Shown here piece after piece: positions 1-7,367 of a stretch of 16,507 nt of DNA. Under the pieces are notes generated by a model. It ran no database searches. It worked only from the letters and a program-made list of their open reading frames with translations, and was not told the origin of the DNA. A program made the position numbers and the translations under genes. This DNA is from Candidatus Magasanikbacteria bacterium GW2011_GWC2_45_8. Lineage in GTDB: Bacteria > Patescibacteriota > Patescibacteriia > Magasanikbacterales > UBA10146. Position 1 is the first letter of the stretch. The number at the start of each line of letters is the position of its first letter. Location of the stretch: NCBI GenBank assembly GCA_001001925.1, contig LCLH01000025.1:1-16507 (forward strand). The letters run 5' to 3'.

Positions 1-149
1 TTGGCTCGTTAGCTCGTTGCAGAGTAAGTGTGGAGTGACAAAATGAAGATACTTGGTGTGGTGTGTTAGGGAGATCACGTCTCCGCATGCTGTTCAACCC
101 CAAGAGTATTCAAAGGGTGGTGATAAGGAAGACGCGTCACATATTATGC

Positions 150-277
150 GGAACCCCGACGGCAACCTGAACGTTGCGTACCTCTACTTCAACGGCGACC
201 GGTGGTGCCTGAACTTCAACTGGGTTGAGAACGACTGGAATGGCAACAATCGTCTCCTCCGCTGCCAGTTTCTTCAT
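150..277 (+). repeat. DGR template repeat (TR)
   Basis: This looks like the template repeat of a diversity-generating retroelement. Read in the frame beginning at 152, it is dense in AAC codons (eight AAC plus two AAT in about 40 codons) between conserved Trp, Leu and Arg codons, giving the pattern DRWCLNFNW...ENDWNGNNRLLR. AAC is the codon favoured in TRs because adenine-specific mutagenesis can turn it into many residues. In DGRs the TR RNA is copied by the reverse transcriptase with errors at A and replaces the variable repeat of a target gene. The frame is open from 47 to 361, but it runs on through a terminator hairpin, so I read it as non-coding template, not the 3' end of a target gene. 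Exact borders need the matching variable repeat, which is not in this window. Confidence 0.72.
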
Positions 278-306
278 ACTCCCGTCCTTGTGCCGGGAGT
301 TTTTTT
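278..306 (+). terminator. Hairpin terminator downstream of the TR
   Basis: A perfect 7-bp stem (ACTCCCG at 278-284, CGGGAGT at 294-300) with a 9-nt loop is followed by a run of seven T. It is a standard intrinsic terminator and would end a TR transcript. DGRs often carry a hairpin just after the repeat, so it may also have that role. The stop codon of the convergent avd gene lies inside its T tract. Confidence 0.75.
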
Positions 307-706
307 AATGAGGTGCTTCAATCTTCCGTATCCAACCCCCCAACATGATGCCGGCGGATGATAATTTATGTGAAAGCTGTGCGTATTTGCTAGCGTCAAG
401 TCCTTTTGCTGTCCAGAGAAGCGTTATAAAAAATTTGAGTGCATCAAATTTACGGTTGAGTTGTTGTAAAAAAATGAGCTTATCCTCGCGTTTTGTGTAT
501 TGCGCCGTGAGAGCGAGTTCCAAAATATGTATGAATAATTCATCTATCTTTACACCGAGTGTATAGCGGCTCAGCCGTGGTACATGCGGTAAAAAATTAT
601 GCCACAACAAATAAGCATCTTTGAGTACGCCGAGAATCGGCAGTTCAACTTCCGTGGGGGGGGGGTTATTAGGTTTAGAGGAAAGTGTCGGTTGACTCAA
701 GTTCAA
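305..706 (-). CDS. avd: Avd-like four-helix bundle protein (DGR accessory)
   Basis: 133 residues resembling the Avd / S23-like four-helix bundle family. Avd forms a basic pentamer that binds the DGR reverse transcriptase and template RNA. The recognisable core runs from LPILGVLKDAYLLW (about residues 22-35), through LSRYTLGVKIDELF and a middle helix with KLDALKF-like spacing, to the characteristic C-terminal MLGGW. The only starts are TTG codons at 706 and 700; no ATG exists before the core, and an in-frame TGA lies three codons upstream of 706. The N-terminal tail is Pro/Asn rich and encoded across a run of ten C. The gene is convergent with the TR and overlaps the start of the opposing RT gene, whereas DGR avd genes are normally co-directional with RT. 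It could also be a stand-alone S23-like protein, but its position between a TR and an RT favours Avd. Confidence 0.7.
   Translation of the reverse strand: MNLSQPTLSSKPNNPPPTEVELPILGVLKDAYLLWHNFLPHVPRLSRYTLGVKIDELFIHILELALTAQYTKREDKLIFLQQLNRKFDALKFFITLLWTAKGLDASKYAQLSHKLSSAGIMLGGWIRKIEAPH
656..665. repeat. Ten-base G homopolymer inside avd
   Basis: An uninterrupted run of ten G on the plus strand (ten C in the avd coding strand) encodes the Pro-Pro-Pro segment near the Avd N-terminus. Runs of this length are slippage-prone and error-prone in sequencing; a one-base change would put the core of avd out of frame with both available TTG starts. Confidence 0.9.
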
Positions 707-1320
707 TGGTACTCAAGGTGAGCAGGAATTATACATCCGGTTGTTGGGTCTTAAAGTGCGATATAAAAAAGTTTTTTGCAAGCATTGATCATGGTATTTT
801 ATTAAGAGTGCTTGATGGGTATATACCAGATAAAAAAATTATGCTGTTGTTGCAGGAAATTGTTGAAAGTTTTCCCCATGGGCTTCCTCTTGGAAATCTT
901 ACCTCCCAACTGTTTGCAAATGTGTACATGAATATTTTTGATCAGTGGGTAAAACATTCATTGAAGGCAAAATATTATATTCGCTACGCAGATGATTTTG
1001 TCTTTTTTTCCAGTGACAGGGCATGGCTTCAAAACATCATCCCATCGGTGCATAAATTTTTATTAGAGCATTTAAAACTTACTTTGCATCCCAATAAAAT
1101 ATTTTTAAAGACGATTACTTCAGGCGTTGATTTTCTTGGTTGGGTACATTTTTCTAAGTATAGAATACTTCGCGAGACAACAAAAAACAGAATGTTGCGT
1201 CGCATAAAAAATATGCCAACTCACGAATCTTTACAATCCTATCTTGGTCTTCTTAAACACGGTCATACTCAAAAGGTTAAACAAGAAGTTTTAGGCCAAT
1301 ATTGGTTGTGGAAATTGTGA
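706..1320 (+). CDS. DGR-type reverse transcriptase, 5' truncated
   Basis: About 204 residues from the ATG at 706 (an upstream in-frame GTG at 685 would give 211). Homology to retroelement RTs starts at VLKCDIKKFFASID (motif 3/A, with a catalytic Asp). It continues with GLPLGNLTSQLFANVYM, whose GNLTSQ matches the (I/V/L)GxxxSQ signature separating DGR RTs from the QGxxxSP of group II and retron RTs, then YIRYADDF (motif 5/C, catalytic YxDD), and FLGW plus a short thumb region. DGR RTs are usually 300-400 residues. The fingers part (motifs 0-2, about 100-150 residues) is absent and replaced upstream by avd on the other strand. Polymerisation without motifs 1-2 is unlikely, so this is probably a broken gene or one split by an assembly join. 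The family call is firm; activity is doubtful. Confidence 0.85.
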   Translation: MVLKVSRNYTSGCWVLKCDIKKFFASIDHGILLRVLDGYIPDKKIMLLLQEIVESFPHGLPLGNLTSQLFANVYMNIFDQWVKHSLKAKYYIRYADDFVFFSSDRAWLQNIIPSVHKFLLEHLKLTLHPNKIFLKTITSGVDFLGWVHFSKYRILRETTKNRMLRRIKNMPTHESLQSYLGLLKHGHTQKVKQEVLGQYWLWKL

Positions 1321-1355
1321 ATTTTGAGCTTATACACAGCCTGTGCTCACCCCCC

Positions 1356-1384
1356 TTGACAAGAAACGGACAAGCGACTATACT
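1356..1384 (+). promoter_or_regulatory. rRNA promoter
   Basis: TTGACA at 1356-1361 and TATACT at 1379-1384 are separated by exactly 17 nt, close to the sigma-70-type consensus, about 250 nt before the 16S gene. It is the only strong promoter seen ahead of the rRNA unit. Confidence 0.88.
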
Positions 1385-1519
1385 TGTGAAAGGTAAAAAA
1401 ACATACAACTTAGCATTTTCTTAAGTCTCGCCTTTGCGGCAGGAAACTAAGAGGAGAAAAAACAGCAACTAATAACTTGGTTTCTGTTTTTTCTTCGCCA
1501 AAAATCGGTAGAAGAAAAA

Positions 1520-1536
1520 TGCACTTTGACAATTTA
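1520..1536 (+). promoter_or_regulatory. boxA antitermination site
   Basis: TGCACTTTGACAATTTA closely matches the rrn leader boxA (remembered E. coli form TGCTCTTTAACAATTTA), which binds NusB-NusE(S10) for antitermination on untranslated rRNA. It sits after the leader hairpin and before the 16S processing arm. Confidence 0.7.
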
Positions 1537-1541
1537 TTACA

Positions 1542-1565
1542 TTGACCACAAAAAGGTGAAAAACA
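1542..1565 (+). other. 16S processing stem, upstream arm
   Basis: This segment is nearly the reverse complement of 3234-3257: TTGACC pairs with GGGTCAA, and AAGGTGAAAAACA with TGTTTTTCACCTT, apart from small differences in a central A/T run. Complementary arms bracketing mature 16S form the long stem cut by RNase III in rRNA maturation. Confidence 0.8.
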
Positions 1566-1635
1566 TTTCCAAGTCTATTAACGAGTTTATATTTCAACCT
1601 ACTCAAAGAAAACAATAATGGGTAGGATCGCTTTC

Positions 1636-3142
<1,507 letters not shown>

Positions 3143-3369
3143 CTAAGGAGTACATGCTTTGGAAACAAAGCGGTATTTCAGTCGAGGGGTGGGGAAAACC
3201 TATAGGTTTCCTCATCTCGCAAAAGATTTGGTTTGTTTTTCACCTTTGTGGGGTCAATGAATTTTTAAAAGTCTACACCGGAGTGTTGGGGCGCGTACGC
3301 ACTTGAAAAATATTTCAAGATAGTGTAGCCTTAAGGCATAAATTACGGGTAGATTTTTTGTTTATATAC
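3143..3369 (+). other. 16S to tRNA-Ile spacer
   Basis: Spacer of about 227 nt without a coding frame. It contains a hairpin around GGAAAACC-TATA-GGTTTCC near 3193-3212, the downstream arm of the 16S stem (3234-3257), and a small hairpin CTTGAAA-ATA-TTTCAAG near 3303-3320. No tRNA-Ala is present. Confidence 0.7.
3234..3257 (+). other. 16S processing stem, downstream arm
   Basis: Complement of the arm at 1542-1565. The two enclose mature 16S with roughly 70-90 nt of trailing sequence on each side, as expected for a pre-16S RNase III stem. Confidence 0.8.
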
Positions 3370-3446
3370 GGGCGATTAGCTCAGATGGTTAGAGCGCGTC
3401 ACTGATAATGACGAGGTCTGAGGTTCGATTCCTCAATCGCCCACCA
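3370..3446 (+). tRNA. ileT: tRNA-Ile (anticodon GAT)
   Basis: A 77-nt cloverleaf with acceptor stem GGGCGAT / ATCGCCC, anticodon stem CGTCA / TGACG enclosing loop CTGATAA with anticodon GAT at 3404-3406, a GGTTCGATT T-loop, and an encoded 3' CCA (3444-3446). It lies in the usual position downstream of 16S and is probably cotranscribed with it. Confidence 0.97.
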
Positions 3447-3553
3447 TTAAAAAAACTATGATACAGAACAAACACATCACAACATGGTCAAGTTTTACCG
3501 ACATGCGCGTTTAGGAGGCATCTCTCAAAAGCGCGAACGTTGTATTATTGTTG

Positions 3554-3582
3554 AATCGCCTTTTGAGGGCGATTTTTGTTTT
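3554..3582 (+). terminator. Terminator of the 16S-tRNA-Ile unit
   Basis: AATCGCC (3554-3560) pairs with GGCGATT (3568-3574) around a 7-nt loop, followed by a T-rich tail. It ends the rRNA unit before folC, so no 23S or 5S gene follows. The 8-mer GGGCGATT also begins the tRNA-Ile gene. The stretch 3447-3553 shows nothing beyond a possible weak hairpin (GCGCGTTT near 3505 with AAAAGCGC near 3526). Confidence 0.75.
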
Positions 3583-3599
3583 GTTAATAGTTGCATGAT

Positions 3600-4867
3600 A
3601 TGAATACCATAGCGCGATACAATCAAGCAGTGAAATTCTTGGAAAATTTGTCCAACATTTACCAGCCGTTTGGTTTTACCATGGAACGTCCCTCGGCACA
3701 TCCGGAGTTGCATTTGAAACGCATGCGATATTTTTTGCGCATGCTCGGCAATTCTGAAAAAAGCATGAAGTTTGTGCATGTAACCGGTACGGCGGGCAAG
3801 GGGTCAGTGGCGCATTTGGTTCATCGGATGTTGGTTTCAGACGGCAAGCGCGTTGGATTATTTACCTCTCCGTTTGTAACCACGACGGCGGAAAAAATTG
3901 TAGTGAATAACCGGTTTATTTCCGCGCGTGATTTTGCGCGGTTAGTTGGCTGGATGAAACCGTTTATATCTCGTGCATACACGCAGTGTTCATATGGTGG
4001 CCCTACGTACTTTGAAGTGCTGTTTGCGCTTGCGCTCATGTATTTTAGAGAACAAAAATGCGCATGGTCGGTGCTTGAGGTGGGGTGTGGCGGGCGATTT
4101 GACGCAACCAATGTGATACCAAGTCCCAAGGTTGCCGTGATTACCAATGTTGATTATGACCATACGCAACTTTTGGGGAAGACACTCAAGAAGATTGCTT
4201 ATGAAAAAGCAGGTATCGTTAAGAAAGGATGTGTATGTATAACAGGGGAACAGCGGCCGCGCATTAGCGCAATCATTGAAAAAGAATGTGCCAAAGTCGG
4301 CGCGCATTTTTTGTATGTTGTGGCACATTCCAAAAACACGACCGAAGGGAATGTGAGCATAGCGGAGGAAACAGCGCGCACGTGCGGCGTATCAGAAAAA
4401 GCGATAGTGCGTGGCGGAGAGGGCGCGCGTTTGCCTGCGAGGTTTGAGATAATGCAAGCAAAACCACTTGTCATTCTTGACGGCGCATAGAACGTCTTTG
4501 CGGTTTGGGTGTGGCGCGTGTGCATTTGGTGATTGGTTTTTCAGAGGGCAAGGATTATATTTCCATGATGCGCATGGCACTCCCGTTTGCGGCGCGTGTG
4601 TACGCGACTAGTTTCCAAAACACAATGCACCAGTGTGTCAGCCCCGGAGCTATAGTGGAAGAGGTCAAATGGCAGACAGGGAATCGCGTGCCGGCAAATA
4701 TGTATCTTGACACGCATGAGGCGCTTTCCGCGGCATTTAAAAATGCGCGCGCAAAAGATGCCATACTCATTACAGGATCGTTTTATCTTGCGGGAGAATT
4801 GCGCGCCCATTGGTACGCGGAAGGAAGCGTGGTGCGCGCTCGCACAGGGTTTCCTCGCCATTCATAA
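3600..4867 (+). pseudogene. folC: Folylpolyglutamate / dihydrofolate synthase, frame broken
   Basis: A Mur-ligase-type FolC, which adds glutamate to folates using ATP. The first frame (ATG 3600 to TAG 4490, 296 residues) has the P-loop GTAGKGS (about 63-69), FTSPFV, LEVGCGGRFDATNV, TNVDYDHTQLLG and YEKAGIVK, and ends at VILDGA exactly where the family continues with HNP. The second frame (from about 4490) resumes with VHLVIGFSEGKDY, LDTHEALSAAF and GSFYLAGELRAHW, the Rossmann-like C-terminal domain, stopping at 4867. About ten residues around HNPxxxxxL are missing and the frame changes, which fits one deletion of roughly 28 nt; that size comes from a remembered alignment. An in-frame TTG exists at 3591, but the ATG is preferred. 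No Shine-Dalgarno is seen. As written, no full-length enzyme can be made; an assembly error is the alternative. Confidence 0.85.
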
Positions 4868-5018
4868 CGATCGATTGTATCTTACGGTGATCCATGCGCG
4901 CGAGCCTGACGCGGAAGTATTTTTTCCCGACTATAGTGATTTTGAGAAAGTGATTTTCAAAGAAGATCACTGCGTTGGTTCACTTAATTTTACTTATATA
5001 ACCTTAGAACGAATATGA
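4839..5018 (+). pseudogene. folA: Dihydrofolate reductase, C-terminal fragment
   Basis: In the frame ending at TGA 5018, the translation from LAQGF onward reads NDRLYLTVIHA, AEVFFPDYSDF and NFTYITLERI. These match the last third of bacterial DHFR (ADRLYLTxIHA, the DTFFPE segment, and a terminal YxFxxYER-type strand). The N-terminal two thirds, including the start, the NADPH-binding segments and the catalytic acidic residue, are absent. The fragment begins inside the last codons of folC in another frame, so the folC 3' end is joined directly to the folA 3' part. Its TGA overlaps the ATG of the next gene (ATGA), indicating the original order folC-folA-membrane protein in one operon. It cannot encode an active reductase as it stands. 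Confidence 0.8.
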
Positions 5019-5692
5019 AATTCAATACACAAAACGCGCGATTTATTATGACTTTTATGGTGCTTGGATTGTTGGCGCTCCAAATTCCATTGTGGCAATT
5101 GCAGGGCTCAAAAGCGGCGTTTACGCTATTTGATTTATTTGGTCCGCTTGCCGCGGCATTTATCGGCACATGGCCGGGGATTGTTGCAGTTGCGGCGGTG
5201 GAGGTGTTTAATTTTTTTGCGCACGGCGCGCGCGTGCTTGACGCAGGCACTGTCATTCGCTTTTTCCCCATGCTTTTTGCGGTATGGTATTTTGGCAGGA
5301 AAAATCCACTCGTATTGCTGGCACCCCTACTTGCTATTATCTCATTTGTTGTGCATCCTATTGGCCGAACCGTGTGGTATTTTTCTTTATACTGGACAAT
5401 ACCCATTGCGTGCCATTTTTTGCGCGATCATTTTTTATTTGCCCGCGCGCTTGGCGCCACGTTTACCGCGCACGCGGTTGGTGGCGCTTTATGGATTTAC
5501 GTCTTTAAAATGCCGGCCATAGTGTGGGTTGGCTTGATTCCGGTGGTTGCGCGCGAACGCTTGGTTTTTGCGCTTGGCATAACATGCTCATATCTTGTGC
5601 TGAACAATGTCTTGCAGTGGTTGGCGCATTGGTCTTCTCTCAATTTGCATTGGCGCATTGACCGCCGCTATATCTTGAGACGGCTTGGGTAG
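5015..5692 (+). CDS. Multi-span membrane protein next to folate genes
   Basis: 225 residues, strongly hydrophobic, with about six membrane segments (roughly 10-30, 35-60, 75-90, 97-120, 135-160, 175-205) and a basic C-terminal tail. The segment FTLFDLFGPLAAAFIG followed by a small-residue-rich helix recalls S-components of energy-coupling factor transporters, but I cannot assign it firmly. The start is the ATG at 5015, overlapping the folA stop by ATGA, so translation was probably coupled to the folate genes. If it is an S-component, a folate- or pterin-related substrate would be the natural guess from position only; nothing in the sequence shows substrate. Confidence 0.65.
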   Translation: MKFNTQNARFIMTFMVLGLLALQIPLWQLQGSKAAFTLFDLFGPLAAAFIGTWPGIVAVAAVEVFNFFAHGARVLDAGTVIRFFPMLFAVWYFGRKNPLVLLAPLLAIISFVVHPIGRTVWYFSLYWTIPIACHFLRDHFLFARALGATFTAHAVGGALWIYVFKMPAIVWVGLIPVVARERLVFALGITCSYLVLNNVLQWLAHWSSLNLHWRIDRRYILRRLG

Positions 5693-5726
5693 GGTGTTTA
5701 AAGCTGTTGTTTCAAAATGGTTTGAG

Positions 5727-5750
5727 CCGAATGACATTTCGGTGATTTTG
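5727..5750 (+). terminator. Possible weak terminator
   Basis: A 5-bp stem (CCGAA 5727-5731, TTCGG 5738-5742) with a T-rich but interrupted tail, between the membrane protein gene and the next promoter. Weak; it could be chance. Confidence 0.35.
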
Positions 5751-5779
5751 TTGCTTCCTTTTTGAAATTCCTTTATGAT
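5751..5779 (+). promoter_or_regulatory. Promoter of the sigma factor operon
   Basis: TTGCTT (5751-5756), a 17-nt spacer, and TATGAT (5774-5779). An ATG at 5788 lies 8 nt after the -10 box, where transcription should begin, so the mRNA would be leaderless. That ATG opens with MQTLS, but in a different frame from the sigma factor body downstream. Confidence 0.65.
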
Positions 5780-6179
5780 ACACGTATATGCAAACCTTGT
5801 CGGTTCAGTCCCATTTAAGAACCTGCACACATTTGACCAGTCAAAAAATTTTAAAACATGGGCGTATACGATTGCGACCAATACAGTGTATGATTATCTG
5901 CGTCGCAAGCACCGCTCGCGTGAATTGTTCATTATTGATGATCCGGAAAGCGCGTTTGAAACAATTGATGAAGACACGGCGTATAAAGAGATAGAGGATA
6001 AGGAGGTGGTGGAGAAAGCTCTGGGTAGCCTGAAACCTCTTCATCAGACTATCCTAATGATGTACTATAAAGATGAGTTAACATATGAGGAAATTGCGAG
6101 CCACCTGCGAATTCCTCTTAACACCGTTAAAACCCATCTGTATCGCGCCAAGCGAGCTTTAAAAGACCAATTATCTTAA
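5775..6179 (+). CDS. ECF-type RNA polymerase sigma factor, N-terminally truncated
   Basis: 134 residues. FKNLHTFDQSKNFKTWAYTI and NTVYDYLRRK form the later part of sigma region 2 (2.3-2.4). A linker rich in acidic residues follows, then region 4 with SLKPLHQTILMMYY and the helix-turn-helix TYEEIASHLRIPLNTVKTHL, ending RAKRALKDQ. A normal ECF sigma has about 50-60 more residues before this (regions 2.1-2.2, the core-binding part). The in-frame ATG at 5775 overlaps the -10 box of the promoter, so it cannot be the natural start. The leaderless ATG at 5788 reads MQTLSVQ in another frame, a start I recall from CPR ECF sigmas, suggesting a deletion near 5800-5815 that also changed the frame. Likely regulates its own operon if ever intact. 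Confidence 0.85.
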   Translation: MIHVYANLVGSVPFKNLHTFDQSKNFKTWAYTIATNTVYDYLRRKHRSRELFIIDDPESAFETIDEDTAYKEIEDKEVVEKALGSLKPLHQTILMMYYKDELTYEEIASHLRIPLNTVKTHLYRAKRALKDQLS

Positions 6180-6183
6180 GTAT

Positions 6184-6573
6184 ATGGCAACGATAGAACA
6201 CATTGTACAAACAGTGCCTGAACACGAGGTGCCGGAAGGGCTCCACCAGCGGATCATGCGTTCCGTCGCGCTTTTGCGCCTCCAGCGGCATTTTTTTATG
6301 CTTTTTGTTTTGTTTGTGGTGAGCTTTGTTGTTTCAGCCGGCAATGTATGGGTAAAATTTATTGATATTGAGGGGTTAAGCCTTTTAAAATTAATGGTTC
6401 AGTCATTTGATATGAGCGTTGAAGAAACGCGAGAATTTTTTTATATATTCATAACATTTTTTCCCGTGTGGAGTATCGCTATTTTTGCCGTTCACATTTT
6501 GTTGGTAGGTTATATGACATATCTTTTCTTTGTGTTACGGAAAATCACTGCTAAAGGTCGGGTGGCTTTCTAG
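6184..6573 (+). CDS. Small membrane protein, candidate anti-sigma factor
   Basis: 129 residues: a short N-terminal cytoplasmic part (EHEVPEGLHQRIMRSV, the amphipathic stretch typical just before the membrane span of anti-sigma factors), one membrane helix at about 37-53, an extracytoplasmic stretch of about 30 residues, and one or two further helices at about 85-118. It starts 4 nt after the sigma factor stop, so the two are cotranscribed. Position and the pre-membrane VPEGLHxRI motif support an anti-sigma role. No zinc-binding HxxxCxxC motif is present. Confidence 0.6.
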   Translation: MATIEHIVQTVPEHEVPEGLHQRIMRSVALLRLQRHFFMLFVLFVVSFVVSAGNVWVKFIDIEGLSLLKLMVQSFDMSVEETREFFYIFITFFPVWSIAIFAVHILLVGYMTYLFFVLRKITAKGRVAF

Positions 6574-6629
6574 ACACGCACATTAAAAATTAAATTTATT
6601 TGTTCACTGATTATTATTTTTAAAAGACT

Positions 6630-7250
6630 ATGAAAAAATTTGTTTCATTTTTGACCATTGCCACAACCTTTTTTGCTTTTGCTTTGCCGGTTGCCGCGCA
6701 AGGTACAGGAACAGCCGCTACCGGTGTTTCCAAACCAAAAACTGAATACAACGCTACAAAAAAATCAGCGGTGCAGAAATTCAAAACAGAGAAGAAAGAA
6801 GTCGTGGAAAAGTTCAAGGAAAAGAAGACAGAATTAAAAGAAGAAAAGAAAAATGTAGTGGAAAAATTAAAAGGAGAAAAAAAGGAGGTGTTTAACAAGC
6901 TGAAAACCGACAAAGACGCGCTTAAAGAAAAACTTAAGATCGAAAAAAAGGGTTTAACCGATAAGCTTAAAGCAAAAAGTGCCATGCTTAAATTAGCTCG
7001 CGACGCATATTTGGCCGCGTTGAAGCAGGCTCGTACCGATTATGATGTCGCTTCAAAGAAAGCAAAAGCGGATAAATCCAAGGACGAAGCAAAGGCCGCC
7101 CGAGATGCGTTCAATGCCGCAAAGAAAGCTGCATTAACCACCTTCAATGCCGCAAAGAAAGCTGCGGGCAGTGCCTCATCTGCGACCACCGGTTCAACAG
7201 GAACAGTTGTCCCAACCACGGGCGGAGCCACCACACCTGCCGGACAATAA
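6630..7250 (+). CDS. Secreted lysine-rich coiled-coil protein
   Basis: 206 residues. An N-terminal signal peptide (MKK, a hydrophobic core, cleavage expected after VAA at residue 23) is followed by about 80 residues of very Lys/Glu-rich sequence in repeating units (VVEKFKEKK, VVEKLKGEKK, VFNKLKTDK, LKEKLKIEK, LTDKLKAK), predicted as a long charged coiled coil. An Ala/Lys-rich helix with a duplicated FNAAKKAA unit follows, then a Gly/Thr/Ser/Pro tail. No enzyme domain or membrane anchor is visible. It is probably exported and may associate with the cell surface. It follows the sigma and anti-sigma genes and is closed by a terminator, so it may be a target of that sigma factor. No Shine-Dalgarno is seen. 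I do not recognise a named family. Confidence 0.8.
   Translation: MKKFVSFLTIATTFFAFALPVAAQGTGTAATGVSKPKTEYNATKKSAVQKFKTEKKEVVEKFKEKKTELKEEKKNVVEKLKGEKKEVFNKLKTDKDALKEKLKIEKKGLTDKLKAKSAMLKLARDAYLAALKQARTDYDVASKKAKADKSKDEAKAARDAFNAAKKAALTTFNAAKKAAGSASSATTGSTGTVVPTTGGATTPAGQ
7110..7165 (+). repeat. Direct repeat in the coiled-coil gene
   Basis: A 23-bp unit starting TTCAATGCCGCAAAG occurs identically at 7110-7132 and 7143-7165, a 33-nt (11-codon) period. It encodes FNAAKKAA twice and indicates recent tandem duplication of an 11-residue helical unit. Confidence 0.9.
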
Positions 7251-7265
7251 AGATTAATTTTTTTT

Positions 7266-7302
7266 AAAACCACTCCTGCCCTGACGAGGGGGTGGTTTTT
7301 TT
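7266..7302 (+). terminator. Terminator after the coiled-coil gene
   Basis: AAAACCACTCC pairs with GGGGTGGTT around a C/G-rich loop and is followed by seven T (7296-7302). Confidence 0.85.
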
Positions 7303-7330
7303 GTAATCAAATCACAATTAATCGTTGTGC

Positions 7331-7360
7331 TTGACGTTGGTGATTGATTTACGCTATAGT
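7331..7360 (+). promoter_or_regulatory. Promoter of the double-CxxC gene
   Basis: TTGACG (7331-7336), an 18-nt spacer, and TATAGT (7355-7360). The ATG at 7368 is 7 nt after the -10 box, so the transcript should be leaderless. Confidence 0.75.
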
Positions 7361-7367
7361 ATACTAT

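Larger units (their letters stand above)
1385..1635 (+). ncRNA. 16S rRNA leader with hairpin
   Basis: Transcribed leader between the rRNA promoter and 16S; no coding frame is supported. It holds an A/T-rich hairpin (GGAGAAAAAACAG at 1453-1465 pairing with CTGTTTTTTCTTC at 1484-1496, one G-U pair), a boxA-like site, and the upstream arm of a stem flanking 16S. The hairpin's 3' arm is itself T-rich, so it could act as a weak terminator overcome by boxA-type antitermination. That role is inference. Confidence 0.65.

Noticed and set aside
53..361. Open frame covering the template repeat read as a 102-residue protein
   Set aside because: It starts with TTG, runs through a terminator hairpin and into antisense avd. 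The AAC-rich part is better explained as DGR template.
3143..3600. tRNA-Ala, 5S or the start of 23S after 16S
   Set aside because: No second cloverleaf and no 23S 5'-end sequence could be found before the terminator and folC.
4480..4510. Programmed frameshift in folC
   Set aside because: No slippery heptamer is seen at the junction and about ten conserved residues are missing, which recoding would not restore.
5064..5522. Second long frame over the membrane protein gene
   Set aside because: Shadow frame rich in Arg, Cys and Leu with no recognisable motif; the frame from 5015 has coherent membrane helices and an ATGA overlap.
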